Both the position numbers and the translations under genes were made by a program. This document shows, in pieces, positions 17,459 to 25,665 of a stretch of DNA of 61,842 bases; within the stretch, counting starts at the first letter, position 1, and each line of letters begins with the position of its first letter. The stretch comes from Thermoplasmata archaeon. GTDB taxonomy: Archaea; Thermoplasmatota; Thermoplasmata; Lutacidiplasmatales; UBA184. Location of the stretch: NCBI GenBank assembly GCA_022750055.1, contig JAKIWL010000005.1:1-61842 (forward strand). The letters run 5' to 3'. The notes below the pieces were generated by a model. The model was not told the origin of the DNA. It did no database searches and saw only the letters and a program-made list of their open reading frames with translations.

Positions 17459-17612
17459 GTGGGGCGGGGCACCTGGGCCTGGCTCTTATTCCTTTTCTCT
17501 CCGTTCGCTCCGAGCGGCTGGAGGCAGAGTCCCCCGTCGAAGCGCCGGGGTGGCCCTGGCCAAACGGTTCCGTTCGCGATCCGGCCCCGCCGCGACGTAT
17601 CCGTGGCGCGAC

Positions 17613-19169
17613 TCATCCGTAACCGCCGGGAAAATTCCCGGTGTCCGGATTCTCGTTCCATTGATAGTAGCCCATCGACTGGCGCTGGGATTCGGTGACG
17701 TCCCGTCGCAAGCCTCCCTGGAAGGAGCCGTAGGCCGCCGTGATCTGCTCTTCGATGGAGCGCGCCCGGGCGAGCGCCTCGCGTAGGTGCGACGCCTCCA
17801 GGTGGGTGCTGCCGGAGATGGCGGCGAGGTCGCCGGCGGTTCGGATCAGGCCCCCGAGCTCCCTCAGGCGAAGGGTGAGCGCGTTGCGTCGGCCATCGTG
17901 GGCGAGGGCCCGTCGTCCTGCCTCCCTGATCATTTCCTGCACGGCTTCGCGGGTGGCCGGGCGAATGCGCCCGTCGGAGGCGATCTCCTGGGCGCAGAAC
18001 TGGGCGAGGCGCATCCGGTTCGGCTCGGTATCCGGCATCGTCGTGTCGAGCAAGATCTCGTAGCCTCCACCGGCGATCCGCGACCGCAGGGGAGAGAGGA
18101 TCTGGGACAGGTCCTGGATGTTCGAGGCCGCCACGAGGATGAAGTCGCAGGGAACCGCGTCCACGCGGACGGAGGCGCCCCCGGATTGCGGATTTCGACC
18201 GGTGATCGGGAAGCGCTTCTCCTGCATGCCCGTCAGGATGTGGCGCTGGAGGTGACCGAGGTGAGGGAGCTCGTCGACGAAGAGGACCCCCTCATGCGCC
18301 TCGTGGATCGCGCCGGGGATCGTCCGCTCGTACGGGGCCGTCCCGAGCTGCGGATGGCCGCCGTACGGGTCGTGTCGGACGTCCCCCAATAGTTCGGTCT
18401 CGCTCGCGCCGGTCGCCATCACGAACGGGTTGCGGTCGATCTTGACCAGGACCTTGCGGGGACTCTCCTTCTGGACGGACCGCCGACGTTCGAGGGCCCG
18501 CTGGTCGAGCACCTTGATGCGGTCGCCGGCCCGCTCGTACGCGACCACCTCCTCGACCCCGTTGCGAAGCCGCGTGGTCCGCACCGATTCCATCGGGTTC
18601 CCCCCGGGGCTGACGGTCAGTTCGAGGATGCCTCCCACGAGGTCGCGGAACGGGTTACCGCTCCCAGCGACCCCGGGAAGGATCTGCTTCAAGTTCCCAC
18701 AGCTCGGGCAGTAGCGTTCCTGAGGATGCGAGTAGAAGCTGCACCGGGGGCAGCGATAACCCAGTCGCTCCGCGACCGAGGCAGGCGCCTCCTTCGGGTC
18801 GATCAGCTCCCCCTCGGTCCCTCGGTGCGCCTCGCGCTCCCGCATCACCTCGTCGCGCCCGACCACCTCGACCGAGGGGCGCTCGGGGTTCTCCGGGTTG
18901 TGGACGATTCGGATCTCCGTCTCGGGCCGGTCGAGGTGGAGGGCGAGGGCCTGGGCGATCATCGATTTTCCGATCCCAGGTGGCCCGACCAGCAGGAGGT
19001 GACGGTGTTGGTACGCCGCGACGCGGGCGATCTCGACGGCTTTCTCCTGTCCGATCACCCTGGCGAGCGGGTCCGAGGGGATCGGGATGTCGTCGGTGGT
19101 CTCGACCTCGTCGAGCGACGTGAGACTCCGTGGGGGCCGATCGCCGGCGGTTGGTAGGTTCGCGCTCAC
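17613..19169 (-). CDS. Lon/LonB-like AAA+ ATPase with internal zinc ribbon, no protease domain
   Basis: Protein of 518 residues. VGPPGIGKS (about 61-69) is Walker A, GVLFVDELPHLG is Walker B, and AASNIQDLSQILSPLRSRI is the sensor/arginine-finger region. These resemble the ATPase part of archaeal LonB. A zinc ribbon (C-P-R-C then C-P-S-C, about residues 138-156) is inserted in the ATPase domain. The protein ends after the small helical domain with a Q/N/G-rich tail, so the Ser-Lys protease domain and the membrane helices of LonB are missing. It is probably a remodelling ATPase; partners are unknown. It lies 94 bases downstream of dnaG on the same strand. Confidence 0.75.
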   Translation of the reverse strand: MSANLPTAGDRPPRSLTSLDEVETTDDIPIPSDPLARVIGQEKAVEIARVAAYQHRHLLLVGPPGIGKSMIAQALALHLDRPETEIRIVHNPENPERPSVEVVGRDEVMREREAHRGTEGELIDPKEAPASVAERLGYRCPRCSFYSHPQERYCPSCGNLKQILPGVAGSGNPFRDLVGGILELTVSPGGNPMESVRTTRLRNGVEEVVAYERAGDRIKVLDQRALERRRSVQKESPRKVLVKIDRNPFVMATGASETELLGDVRHDPYGGHPQLGTAPYERTIPGAIHEAHEGVLFVDELPHLGHLQRHILTGMQEKRFPITGRNPQSGGASVRVDAVPCDFILVAASNIQDLSQILSPLRSRIAGGGYEILLDTTMPDTEPNRMRLAQFCAQEIASDGRIRPATREAVQEMIREAGRRALAHDGRRNALTLRLRELGGLIRTAGDLAAISGSTHLEASHLREALARARSIEEQITAAYGSFQGGLRRDVTESQRQSMGYYQWNENPDTGNFPGGYG

Positions 19170-19263
19170 GGGAGAACCCCCTCAAGCTTCCCTGGAATCA
19201 TAAGCCGGCGCTTCCGTCGAGGAAAGCTCCCGTCCGAACGGGGTCGTCCCGGTCACCGGCCGG

Positions 19264-20634
19264 CTAGGGGGCTCTGGGCGGCCCGGGGGGCCCGAAATCC
19301 TGACGGGTGTAGACTCGGATCGAGTCCGGGATCTTTCCGATGGCACCGATCCGGTTCGCCACGACCGTGTCGATCCCTTTCTCGTGCGCGACATCCAGCA
19401 GTCGCTGGCTGACGACCCCGTCGAAGACGACCGCCTTCGCGGGTTCACTGTACGCGGCGAGGGCCTCGATCATCTCCTTCACGGGGACCTCGCGAGCGAC
19501 GGCTCCGTCGGCCGAAACGAACAGGGATTTGGAGCTGTTCTCGATCCCTCCGAGCAGTTCGAAGTATCGCTGGAGCTCCGGGGGGAGAGGAGCCGCCGGC
19601 GCGCTCGGGGGGGGTGGGGGCGGCGGCATCGGTCTCGCCATCGCATCCCTTGGGTGGGGCGGCGGCGGGGGGGGCGGCATCCGCTCGGGACGGTCGTCCC
19701 GCCTCGGCATCCGGTCGTCCCGGCCCCCGGGACCGTGCGCGGGTCCCGGTCCTCCCCCTTCGGGGCGCTCCTCCATCGGGGCCCTCGACGCACCGGTCGA
19801 CTCGAACCCGGTCATTTCCAGGTACTGGTTGATCGGGATCTTGTTCCGCAGGCACTTGACGAGTTGCTTCTGGGTGAGCTCCTCCACCTCACTCCCTCGC
19901 GGCGCGCGGGCGACGAAGTCGATGTCCATCGTCTGGAGCATCTCGCGCAGGATCAACTCCCCGGCCCGGTCCCCGTCGGTGAAGACCGTGACGGTCTTGC
20001 CCCTGGACAGGTCCTTGACGGTCTGCGGGACGCTCGTCCCCTCGACGGCGATGCAGTTCTTGATCCCGCATCGCAGCAGGTTCAGGATGTCCGAGCGTCC
20101 CTCGACAACGATCAACGCCTCGGCGGCGTCGATGTTCGGGCCCGCCGGCAGATGTTCCGGCCCATAGGAGGTGATCTCCTCCACCTGGACGGCCTTTCGG
20201 ACCGACTCCGTGAGGTCGAGTCCGACCCCCTTCGAGCTCTCCTGGAGCTTCGAGAGGATATCCTTCGCGCGCTCGACGACCTTCAGGCGCTTGGAGATTC
20301 GGATGTCCTCGACCGAGACGATCTCGATCTTGGCTCGGCAGGGGCCGATCCGGTCGACGGTCTCCAGGCCGGAGGCGAGGATGGCGGTCTCGACCTGGTC
20401 GAGCGAAGAGGGGATGATGATCTCCCCTTCGCTCTTCCCCTTTCGAGAATCGATCTCGACCTCGATGCGGCCGATCCGGCCGGATTTCTGCAGGTCCCTC
20501 AAGTCGAGCTCCTCTCCGAGCAGACCTTCGGTTTGGCCGAAGACCGCCCCGACGACATCGGGTTTCTCGATTACCCCGTCGGCGGCGATATGGGCTCGTA
20601 TCTGGTACTTGGCGGCGTTCGGGTCGTTACTCAT
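19264..20634 (-). CDS. dnaG: Archaeal DnaG-type primase/exosome subunit
   Basis: Protein of 456 residues. The N-terminal archaeal domain contains HIAADGVIEKPDVVGAVFGQTEGLLG. The TOPRIM core (about 165-260) has ALIVVEGRSDILNLLRCG with the catalytic Glu and TVFTDGDRAGELIL with the D-x-D. A long proline- and arginine-rich linker separates it from a C-terminal domain with VFDGVVSQRLLDVAHEKGIDTVVANRIG. Archaeal DnaG is bound to the RNA exosome and has primase-type activity in vitro. The start ATG is preceded by AAGGAG. The proline tract is longer than usual for the family as I know it. Confidence 0.92.
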   Translation of the reverse strand: MSNDPNAAKYQIRAHIAADGVIEKPDVVGAVFGQTEGLLGEELDLRDLQKSGRIGRIEVEIDSRKGKSEGEIIIPSSLDQVETAILASGLETVDRIGPCRAKIEIVSVEDIRISKRLKVVERAKDILSKLQESSKGVGLDLTESVRKAVQVEEITSYGPEHLPAGPNIDAAEALIVVEGRSDILNLLRCGIKNCIAVEGTSVPQTVKDLSRGKTVTVFTDGDRAGELILREMLQTMDIDFVARAPRGSEVEELTQKQLVKCLRNKIPINQYLEMTGFESTGASRAPMEERPEGGGPGPAHGPGGRDDRMPRRDDRPERMPPPPPPPHPRDAMARPMPPPPPPPSAPAAPLPPELQRYFELLGGIENSSKSLFVSADGAVAREVPVKEMIEALAAYSEPAKAVVFDGVVSQRLLDVAHEKGIDTVVANRIGAIGKIPDSIRVYTRQDFGPPGPPRAP

Positions 20635-21102
20635 TTTCGTGTTACTCCTTGTGCTGTTGGTCGGAAGCCCTTCGGACGAAGGGTTCGACCCGGCGGTGGA
20701 GTCAGGGAAGCCGAACGCCGTCGACCACGAAGCCGCGGAAACTACGACGAGAGCATGGGACAAGCATGAGTCGGTATCCGTGAGCGTGGGCGACGGCGGG
20801 GGTCTCCCTCCTTCCGTCTCCGAGTCTCTTCCTACCCGTTCATGGGGTCGAGGGTATTTAAGCACGGCTTCCGGGGGGCGGCGCGCGGTTTCCGGAGGGT
20901 GAGGATTGGCGTCCGAGGGGGTCCGTGACGCCGACGGATCGGCTCGGATGGATCCCTTCGCGGCGCGAAGTGAGACCTCGGACGTCGATTCCCGAGCCGA
21001 GACCGCGAGTCCGCACCGGGCCGGACTTCGGACCCCGGGGGGCGACCCCGGCGCCCCTGGTTGCGGCGAGCTCGCTCGCGGGTCCGGCCGCTCGGGTCGA
21101 GA
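20635..21102. other. Intergenic region upstream of dnaG, including a leader of about 200 bases
   Basis: Nearly 470 bases with no convincing gene. A TATA-like element (GTATTTAAG at 20854-20862) sits about 225 bases from the dnaG start and could work on either strand. If used for dnaG the mRNA has a leader of about 200 bases, unusual next to the many leaderless genes here. Short reading frames on both strands show no family resemblance. I found no SRP RNA, RNase P RNA or tRNA signature. Confidence 0.45.
20854..20862 (-). promoter_or_regulatory. TATA-like element upstream of dnaG
   Basis: Read on the minus strand as CTTAAATAC, this is the best TATA match in the dnaG upstream region. Because TATTTAA is nearly symmetrical it could also initiate plus-strand transcription. 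Confidence 0.45.
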
Positions 21103-21618
21103 TTACTTCAACTCGGAGACCATGAAGACGAGGTTGATGTACCGGTCGTTCCGCTTGACTCCCTTCGGGAGAGTTCCCCAGGTTCGAAATCCCATCGATT
21201 CGTAGAGCCGGCGAGCCGGGAGGTTGTTCTCGAATACGCTCAACTCGACGAGTTCGAACTTACCTCGGCACCGATCGATCGCCCCCTGCATCAGCGCCCT
21301 CCCGATCCCGCGACCGCGTTGCCCACGAGCGACCACGATCCCCAAGACTCCCACGTGACGGGTTTCCTGGGGGCCCTTGGGCTGGACGTCGCAGAGTCCC
21401 ACGGCCCGGCCATTCTCCTCCGCGACGACCGCCACGCCCGACCCGCTGTGCGCCGACTTGAAGACGCGGGCAAACCACTCCGTCTCCTCGAGGACGGTGG
21501 GAGGGTGCGGGAAGAGCGAGATCCCCAGGTCGGGGTGTTCCTTCACCTCCTCGTAGAGCGCGAGGTAGTTCTCGACCAGGGGGTGAAAGTCCTCCCACTG
21601 CAATTCCCGGATTCGCAC
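21103..21618 (-). CDS. GNAT family N-acetyltransferase
   Basis: About 171 residues. VAVVAEENGRAVGLCDV forms the early strands, and VLGIVVARGQRGRGIGRALMQGAID contains the acetyl-CoA pyrophosphate loop (Q/R-x-x-G-x-G/A). VELSVFENNLPARRLYESMGFRTWG is the typical motif B and C-terminus. It would transfer an acetyl group to a small molecule or protein N-terminus; the substrate is unknown. The GTG start gives a normal GNAT length. The frame remains open for 65 further codons upstream, but that part is arginine-rich and not family-like. Confidence 0.82.
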   Translation of the reverse strand: MRIRELQWEDFHPLVENYLALYEEVKEHPDLGISLFPHPPTVLEETEWFARVFKSAHSGSGVAVVAEENGRAVGLCDVQPKGPQETRHVGVLGIVVARGQRGRGIGRALMQGAIDRCRGKFELVELSVFENNLPARRLYESMGFRTWGTLPKGVKRNDRYINLVFMVSELK

Positions 21619-21809
21619 GGCGCGCGCGAGGTCTCGCTCGACCTTAGTTTTTCGCAGCGACCGACCGGGTCCGCTGCTGGTCCGGGGCTCGATAGCCGGT
21701 CGGTTTCCACCGGCGAACCGCTCTCCTAGCGTCCGGAGGTCGAAGCGGCGTCTTCCGAAGGAAGTCTTAAGAGGCGTCCCACATAACGCGCCCTCGGAGA
21801 AGTATCGGC

Positions 21810-22487
21810 ATGGCACGTCGGTCCAAGCGCGATCCGCCCCCCCCTCCCACGAGCGACCCGGAAGAGAGCGCCGTGCCGTCCCTCGCCGAGGATGATTTCG
21901 TCCTTTCCCTGAAGTCGGAACTCTCCAAAGCCCAGAAGTCCTTGGGGCAGGGGGACGAGGTCCAGGGGAAGGAACGCGCCGAGATCACCAAGCGGCTGCT
22001 CCAGGACCTCTGGGAGGTACACAACCAGTTCGAGGAGATCTCGGTGCACCTCACGATCGAACCGTCGCAGACGCTGTTTGCCACCTTCGTCGAGTACCCG
22101 ATGAAGTGGACCTTCAAGGAGAACTTCGACTTCGGCGGGGTCAAGACGATCGAGCTCCACGACCGGACCCCGGGCTGGCTCGGCTTCACCATGCGGTTCT
22201 GGTTCTACCGTACGCCCGAAGGAAAGCCGCACTTCCGCGGGATCTACGAGTGGTGCGAGGGGGAGAGCTACCACCGCTACAGTGGCTGGATGCGGATGAT
22301 GAATCAAGCGGTGCTGTACGATTCTCACGAGAGCTCGGTCGACTTCCGGACCCTCCACCCGGTCCTAAAGGATATCGTCGTCGCGTGGTACAACTCCCAT
22401 CTTGCGCGCACGCCGGAGTCCTTCGTCGCCCACCTGAAGGAGAAGTTCCCGAAGGGCGCAGCGTACGCGAAGGAATCCTACCGGTAG
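21810..22487 (+). CDS. Conserved-looking hypothetical protein (225 residues)
   Basis: I do not recognise a family. The N-terminus is charged and proline-rich, then an acidic helical segment (LSLKSELSKAQKSLGQGDEV) leads into a compact domain rich in aromatic residues, for example KWTFKENFDFGGVKTIELHDR and FWFYRTPEGKPHFRGIYEW. The pattern of alternating hydrophobic strands could fit a START/SRPBCC-like or lipocalin-like barrel, but this is a guess. A TATA-like GTCTTAAG at 21764-21771 lies about 43 bases before the ATG. It stands alone between a GNAT gene and the polymerase D small subunit. Confidence 0.7.
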   Translation: MARRSKRDPPPPPTSDPEESAVPSLAEDDFVLSLKSELSKAQKSLGQGDEVQGKERAEITKRLLQDLWEVHNQFEEISVHLTIEPSQTLFATFVEYPMKWTFKENFDFGGVKTIELHDRTPGWLGFTMRFWFYRTPEGKPHFRGIYEWCEGESYHRYSGWMRMMNQAVLYDSHESSVDFRTLHPVLKDIVVAWYNSHLARTPESFVAHLKEKFPKGAAYAKESYR

Positions 22488-22583
22488 CCCCCCCGATCGG
22501 CCCGGTCCGGCGAATCGTTCAAGTAGTCCGGGCCGCCTCGCGCCGCTCGCTCGCTCTCCCGGTCCGGAGCGGCCGGAGCCTCG

Positions 22584-24077
22584 ATGCGCAATCACCTGGT
22601 GGCGTACTTCGCCGAACACCACAAGATCGTGGAGGCCGAGGCTCTCCGGCTGCTGCTCGCGACGCCGCAACCGCTCCTGTTCTCCCGCCGTGTCCTCGAA
22701 GGCTTGGGACCCGACACTCCCCTCGTCACGACGGAGTTCGTCGAGCGCGTGGTCGGGGCCCTCCGAACCCCGGCTCGGGGTCCTTCCTCTTCCCCGCGAC
22801 CCGGCGCGGACTCCTCTTCCGTTCCGGTCGCTCCGTATGCGCTGATCCGCGAAGGGTTCAGCCCCGCGACGGGGGCCGCTCCCTTGCTCGCGTATGGTCA
22901 ACTGTTCCAATCCCGGTTCCAATCCCTGTCGAGGCTCCTGAGGGGACGGCCGGACCTGCCGAACCTGCACCCGATCGGGGAGGTTCGACGGACCGAAGGG
23001 GTCACGTCGGCGATCGCCATGGTGCGCGATGTCCGACAGACCTCGGAGAAGCACCACTTCATCGTGCGGCTGGAGGATTCGACCGGGGCCATCGACGCCC
23101 TCGTCCTGAAGGACTCACTCCCCGCTCGAACGGCGTTCGTACCGGACGAGGTCGTCGGCGTGCAGTTGCAGATCTCACGGGACCGGGAGCGCCGGCTCCC
23201 TCTCGTCGAGGGCGTCGTCCGCCCCGACGTCCCACCGCACCGCCCGCACCGGCCGACGGGCCGGGCGAGCCGCGTGATGTTCCTTTCCGACCTGCACATC
23301 GGCAGCCGCTCGTTCCTCGAGGGCCCGTGGGAAGCGCTCGTCCAGTTCCTCGGGGGTCGGGGCCCCCGGCCCGACCTCGCCAAGGAGATCGAGCACGTCG
23401 TGGTAGCGGGCGACCTCGTGGACGGGATCGGGATCTATCCCAATCAGGAACGGGACCTCGAGATCCACGATATCCTCGAACAGTACCGGGCCCTCGCCCG
23501 GCGCCTCGCCCAGCTCCCGAGCCGGTTGAACGTGATCGTCGTGCCGGGCAATCACGACGCCGTCTGCCCGGCCGAGCCGCAACCCGCGCTCCCTGAGGAG
23601 ATACGGACCGAGCTGCCCGACAACGTACGCTCCCTCGGCAATCCCTCGACGTTCGCCCTCGATGGGGTCGTGATCGAGGCGTACCACGGTCGCAGCTTCG
23701 ACGACCTGATCCCGGCGATCCCAGGGGCGAGCTACGCCCGGCCGACCGAGGTGATGAAGAGGATGCTCCTGATGCGTCACCTCGCCCCGATCTACGGGGG
23801 CCGGACCCCTCTCGCGCCTCTCGAGCGAGACGGGCTCGTGATCGACCCGGCCCCGGAGATCCTCGTGACCGGGCACGCCCACACGTTCGGGGTCGACCGA
23901 TATCGGGGCGTGCTCCTCCTGAACGCCTCGGCGTGGCAGGCCGAGACCGAGTACCAGCGGATGCGCAACATCTCCCCCGTGCCCGCCCAGGCGGCCGTCG
24001 TCGACCTGAGGGACCTCGGATTGACCCGGCTGGATTTCGCCTCGGGGGAGCTCGTGCCGCCGGAAGTCGCCGCATGA
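22584..24077 (+). CDS. polB: DNA polymerase D small subunit (DP1)
   Basis: Protein of 497 residues, the Mre11-like exonuclease subunit of archaeal family D polymerase. An N-terminal helical region and an OB-fold (about 130-225) precede the phosphoesterase domain. Its metal motifs are all present: FLSDLHIGS, VAGDLVDGIG, VPGNHDAV, EAYHGRSFDD and VTGHAHTFGVD. Unlike eukaryotic B-subunits, the catalytic residues are intact, so proofreading activity is expected. The large subunit DP2 is not in this window. The stop overlaps the start of cutA by four bases. Confidence 0.95.
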   Translation: MRNHLVAYFAEHHKIVEAEALRLLLATPQPLLFSRRVLEGLGPDTPLVTTEFVERVVGALRTPARGPSSSPRPGADSSSVPVAPYALIREGFSPATGAAPLLAYGQLFQSRFQSLSRLLRGRPDLPNLHPIGEVRRTEGVTSAIAMVRDVRQTSEKHHFIVRLEDSTGAIDALVLKDSLPARTAFVPDEVVGVQLQISRDRERRLPLVEGVVRPDVPPHRPHRPTGRASRVMFLSDLHIGSRSFLEGPWEALVQFLGGRGPRPDLAKEIEHVVVAGDLVDGIGIYPNQERDLEIHDILEQYRALARRLAQLPSRLNVIVVPGNHDAVCPAEPQPALPEEIRTELPDNVRSLGNPSTFALDGVVIEAYHGRSFDDLIPAIPGASYARPTEVMKRMLLMRHLAPIYGGRTPLAPLERDGLVIDPAPEILVTGHAHTFGVDRYRGVLLLNASAWQAETEYQRMRNISPVPAQAAVVDLRDLGLTRLDFASGELVPPEVAA

Positions 24078-24538
24078 GCCCCCTTCCGGTCGAACCCGCG
24101 GGCGGCACCGGCCCGATGCGGGTCGTTCTGTGCTCGTTCCCGACCGACGAGGACGCCGCCCGGATCAGTCAGGAGCTCGTGGAGCGGCGCTTCGCCGCGT
24201 GCGCCCAGCGCTTCCCGATCCGATCGACGTATTGGTGGAAGGGCCACGTGGAGACTGCGTCGGAGTCCCTCGTCCTGTTCAAGACCCTGCCCAAGCAGGT
24301 CGGCGCGCTCTTCCGCCGGCTGAAGACGCTGCACCCGTACGAGGTCCCGGAGATCGTCGAGCTCGACGTGGCGCGGGTCCACCCGGGCTACCTCGCCTAT
24401 CTGTTCGATGCGGTGGGCGGCGGGGCCCCGCCCTACCCCCTCGGCGGAGACCCGCTCAGCCCGCGGCGTTCGGGATCACGGCGAGCCCCGGCAACTCTCT
24501 CCCCTCGAGGAACTCCAGCGCAGCCCCGCCGCCGGTAG
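24074..24538 (+). CDS. cutA: CutA-like divalent-ion tolerance protein
   Basis: Protein of 154 residues. After a short leader, RVVLCSFPTDEDAARISQELVERRFAACAQRFPIRSTYWWKG is the classic CutA core, with the conserved Cys and the Y-W-W-x-G motif. LHPYEVPEIVEL completes the ferredoxin-like trimer fold by about residue 115. The remaining 40 residues are Arg/Pro-rich and run antisense over the end of pgk for 83 bases, an unusually long convergent overlap. The start ATG overlaps the polB stop. The cellular role of CutA is still debated. Confidence 0.88.
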   Translation: MSPLPVEPAGGTGPMRVVLCSFPTDEDAARISQELVERRFAACAQRFPIRSTYWWKGHVETASESLVLFKTLPKQVGALFRRLKTLHPYEVPEIVELDVARVHPGYLAYLFDAVGGGAPPYPLGGDPLSPRRSGSRRAPATLSPRGTPAQPRRR

Positions 24539-25643
24539 AGACGAACTGGAACGCCTCGGCGACGCCCAGGTCCTCCGCGACCCGCGCGGAATCGCCGCCG
24601 GCGCAGACGTGGAAGCCAGGGATGGTGAGCAGGCCCGCGAGGACCTCCCGGGTCCCGGCGGAGAACCGTGGGTCCTCCGCGAGACCGAGCGGCCCGTTGA
24701 AGAACACCGTACGGGAGTCGGCGAGCTCGCTGTAGAAGCGATCTCGGGTCCGGGGCCCGATGTCGCGCGCGACGGCGCCCGCAGGGACCCGGTTCGCGCT
24801 CGCCGCCTGGGCGTCGCGTCGGCCCGGAACCTCGACCAGGAGGTCTTCGGGAAGGACCACCTTCGTGTGGCTCGCCTGCGCTCGCTCGAGCAGCTCCCCC
24901 ACGGAGCCGGACAGGCCCTCCTCCACCGGGGTGGCGCCCAGGTCGGCCCCTTGGGCCGCGAGGAAGGGGAACGCGAGGGCGCCGCCGATCAGGATCCGGT
25001 CGACTCGGCCCGGCAGGCTTCGTAGGAGCGGGAGCTTGTCCGCGACCTTGGCTCCGCCGAGGATCGCCACGAACGGTCGGGTCGGGCGGTCGAGCAGTCT
25101 CGAGAGCTCCTCGACCTCCTTTTCGACGAGGAAGCCCGCGTAGGCCGGGAGTCGCTGGGGAACCCCGACCGTCGAGGCATGGGCCCGATGGACGCTCCCG
25201 AACGCTTCCTCGACGAACAATTCGCCGAGCTCGGCGAGGGCGGCGGCAAAGGCTGGGTCGTTCGCCTCCTCGCCGGCGTCGAACCGCAGGTTCTCTAGGA
25301 GCGCGAACTCGCCCTCCCGAAGGGCTCGAACGCGGTCCCTCGAATCCGGCCCCGTGATCGGGGCGAGGAGAGGGACCGGTTGGCCGAGGTACCCCGACAG
25401 CCGTTGGGCGATCGGGGCGAGCGACCAGCGGGGGTCGGGCCGACCCTTCGGCCGCCCTAGGTGGGACATCACGACGGTCCGAGCGCCGTTCTCCCGAAGA
25501 TACCGTAGCGTCGGAAGGGCCTCCAGGATCCGACGGTCGTCGGCGATCTCGCCGTGCTCGTTCTGGGGCACGTTGAAATCAGCCCGAACCAGGACCCGTT
25601 TCCCGCGGACCGCTGCGGAGGTAACGAGCCGCTTCCTCGCCAT
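24456..25643 (-). CDS. pgk: Phosphoglycerate kinase
   Basis: Protein of 395 residues. RVLVRADFNVPQNEHGEIADDRRI is the substrate-binding N-terminus and VVMSHLGRPKGRPDP the second basic motif. FVAILGGAKVADKLPLL starts the nucleotide domain, and CAGGDSARVAEDLG with STGGGAALEFLEGRELPG closes the ATP site. It transfers phosphate between 1,3-bisphosphoglycerate and ADP in glycolysis or gluconeogenesis. It follows panE by 22 bases on the same strand, so the two are likely co-transcribed. The segment SLAPIAQRLSGYLG reads more like bacterial than classic archaeal PGK, which hints at transfer but needs a tree. Confidence 0.95.
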   Translation of the reverse strand: MARKRLVTSAAVRGKRVLVRADFNVPQNEHGEIADDRRILEALPTLRYLRENGARTVVMSHLGRPKGRPDPRWSLAPIAQRLSGYLGQPVPLLAPITGPDSRDRVRALREGEFALLENLRFDAGEEANDPAFAAALAELGELFVEEAFGSVHRAHASTVGVPQRLPAYAGFLVEKEVEELSRLLDRPTRPFVAILGGAKVADKLPLLRSLPGRVDRILIGGALAFPFLAAQGADLGATPVEEGLSGSVGELLERAQASHTKVVLPEDLLVEVPGRRDAQAASANRVPAGAVARDIGPRTRDRFYSELADSRTVFFNGPLGLAEDPRFSAGTREVLAGLLTIPGFHVCAGGDSARVAEDLGVAEAFQFVSTGGGAALEFLEGRELPGLAVIPNAAG

Positions 25644-25665
25644 CGGCGCGTCGATGGGTCCCGGT

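Noticed and set aside
19384-20769. A 461-residue plus-strand frame antisense to dnaG
   Set aside because: Asp/Leu/Arg-rich shadow of dnaG codons; dnaG motifs are unambiguous.
20635-21102. SRP RNA, RNase P RNA or 5S rRNA in the dnaG upstream gap
   Set aside because: None of the conserved cores of these RNAs could be found on either strand.
20906-21205. Plus-strand frame of 99 residues upstream of the GNAT gene
   Set aside because: No recognisable motif and it runs antisense into the GNAT 3' end; the promoter-like element nearby is ambiguous in direction.
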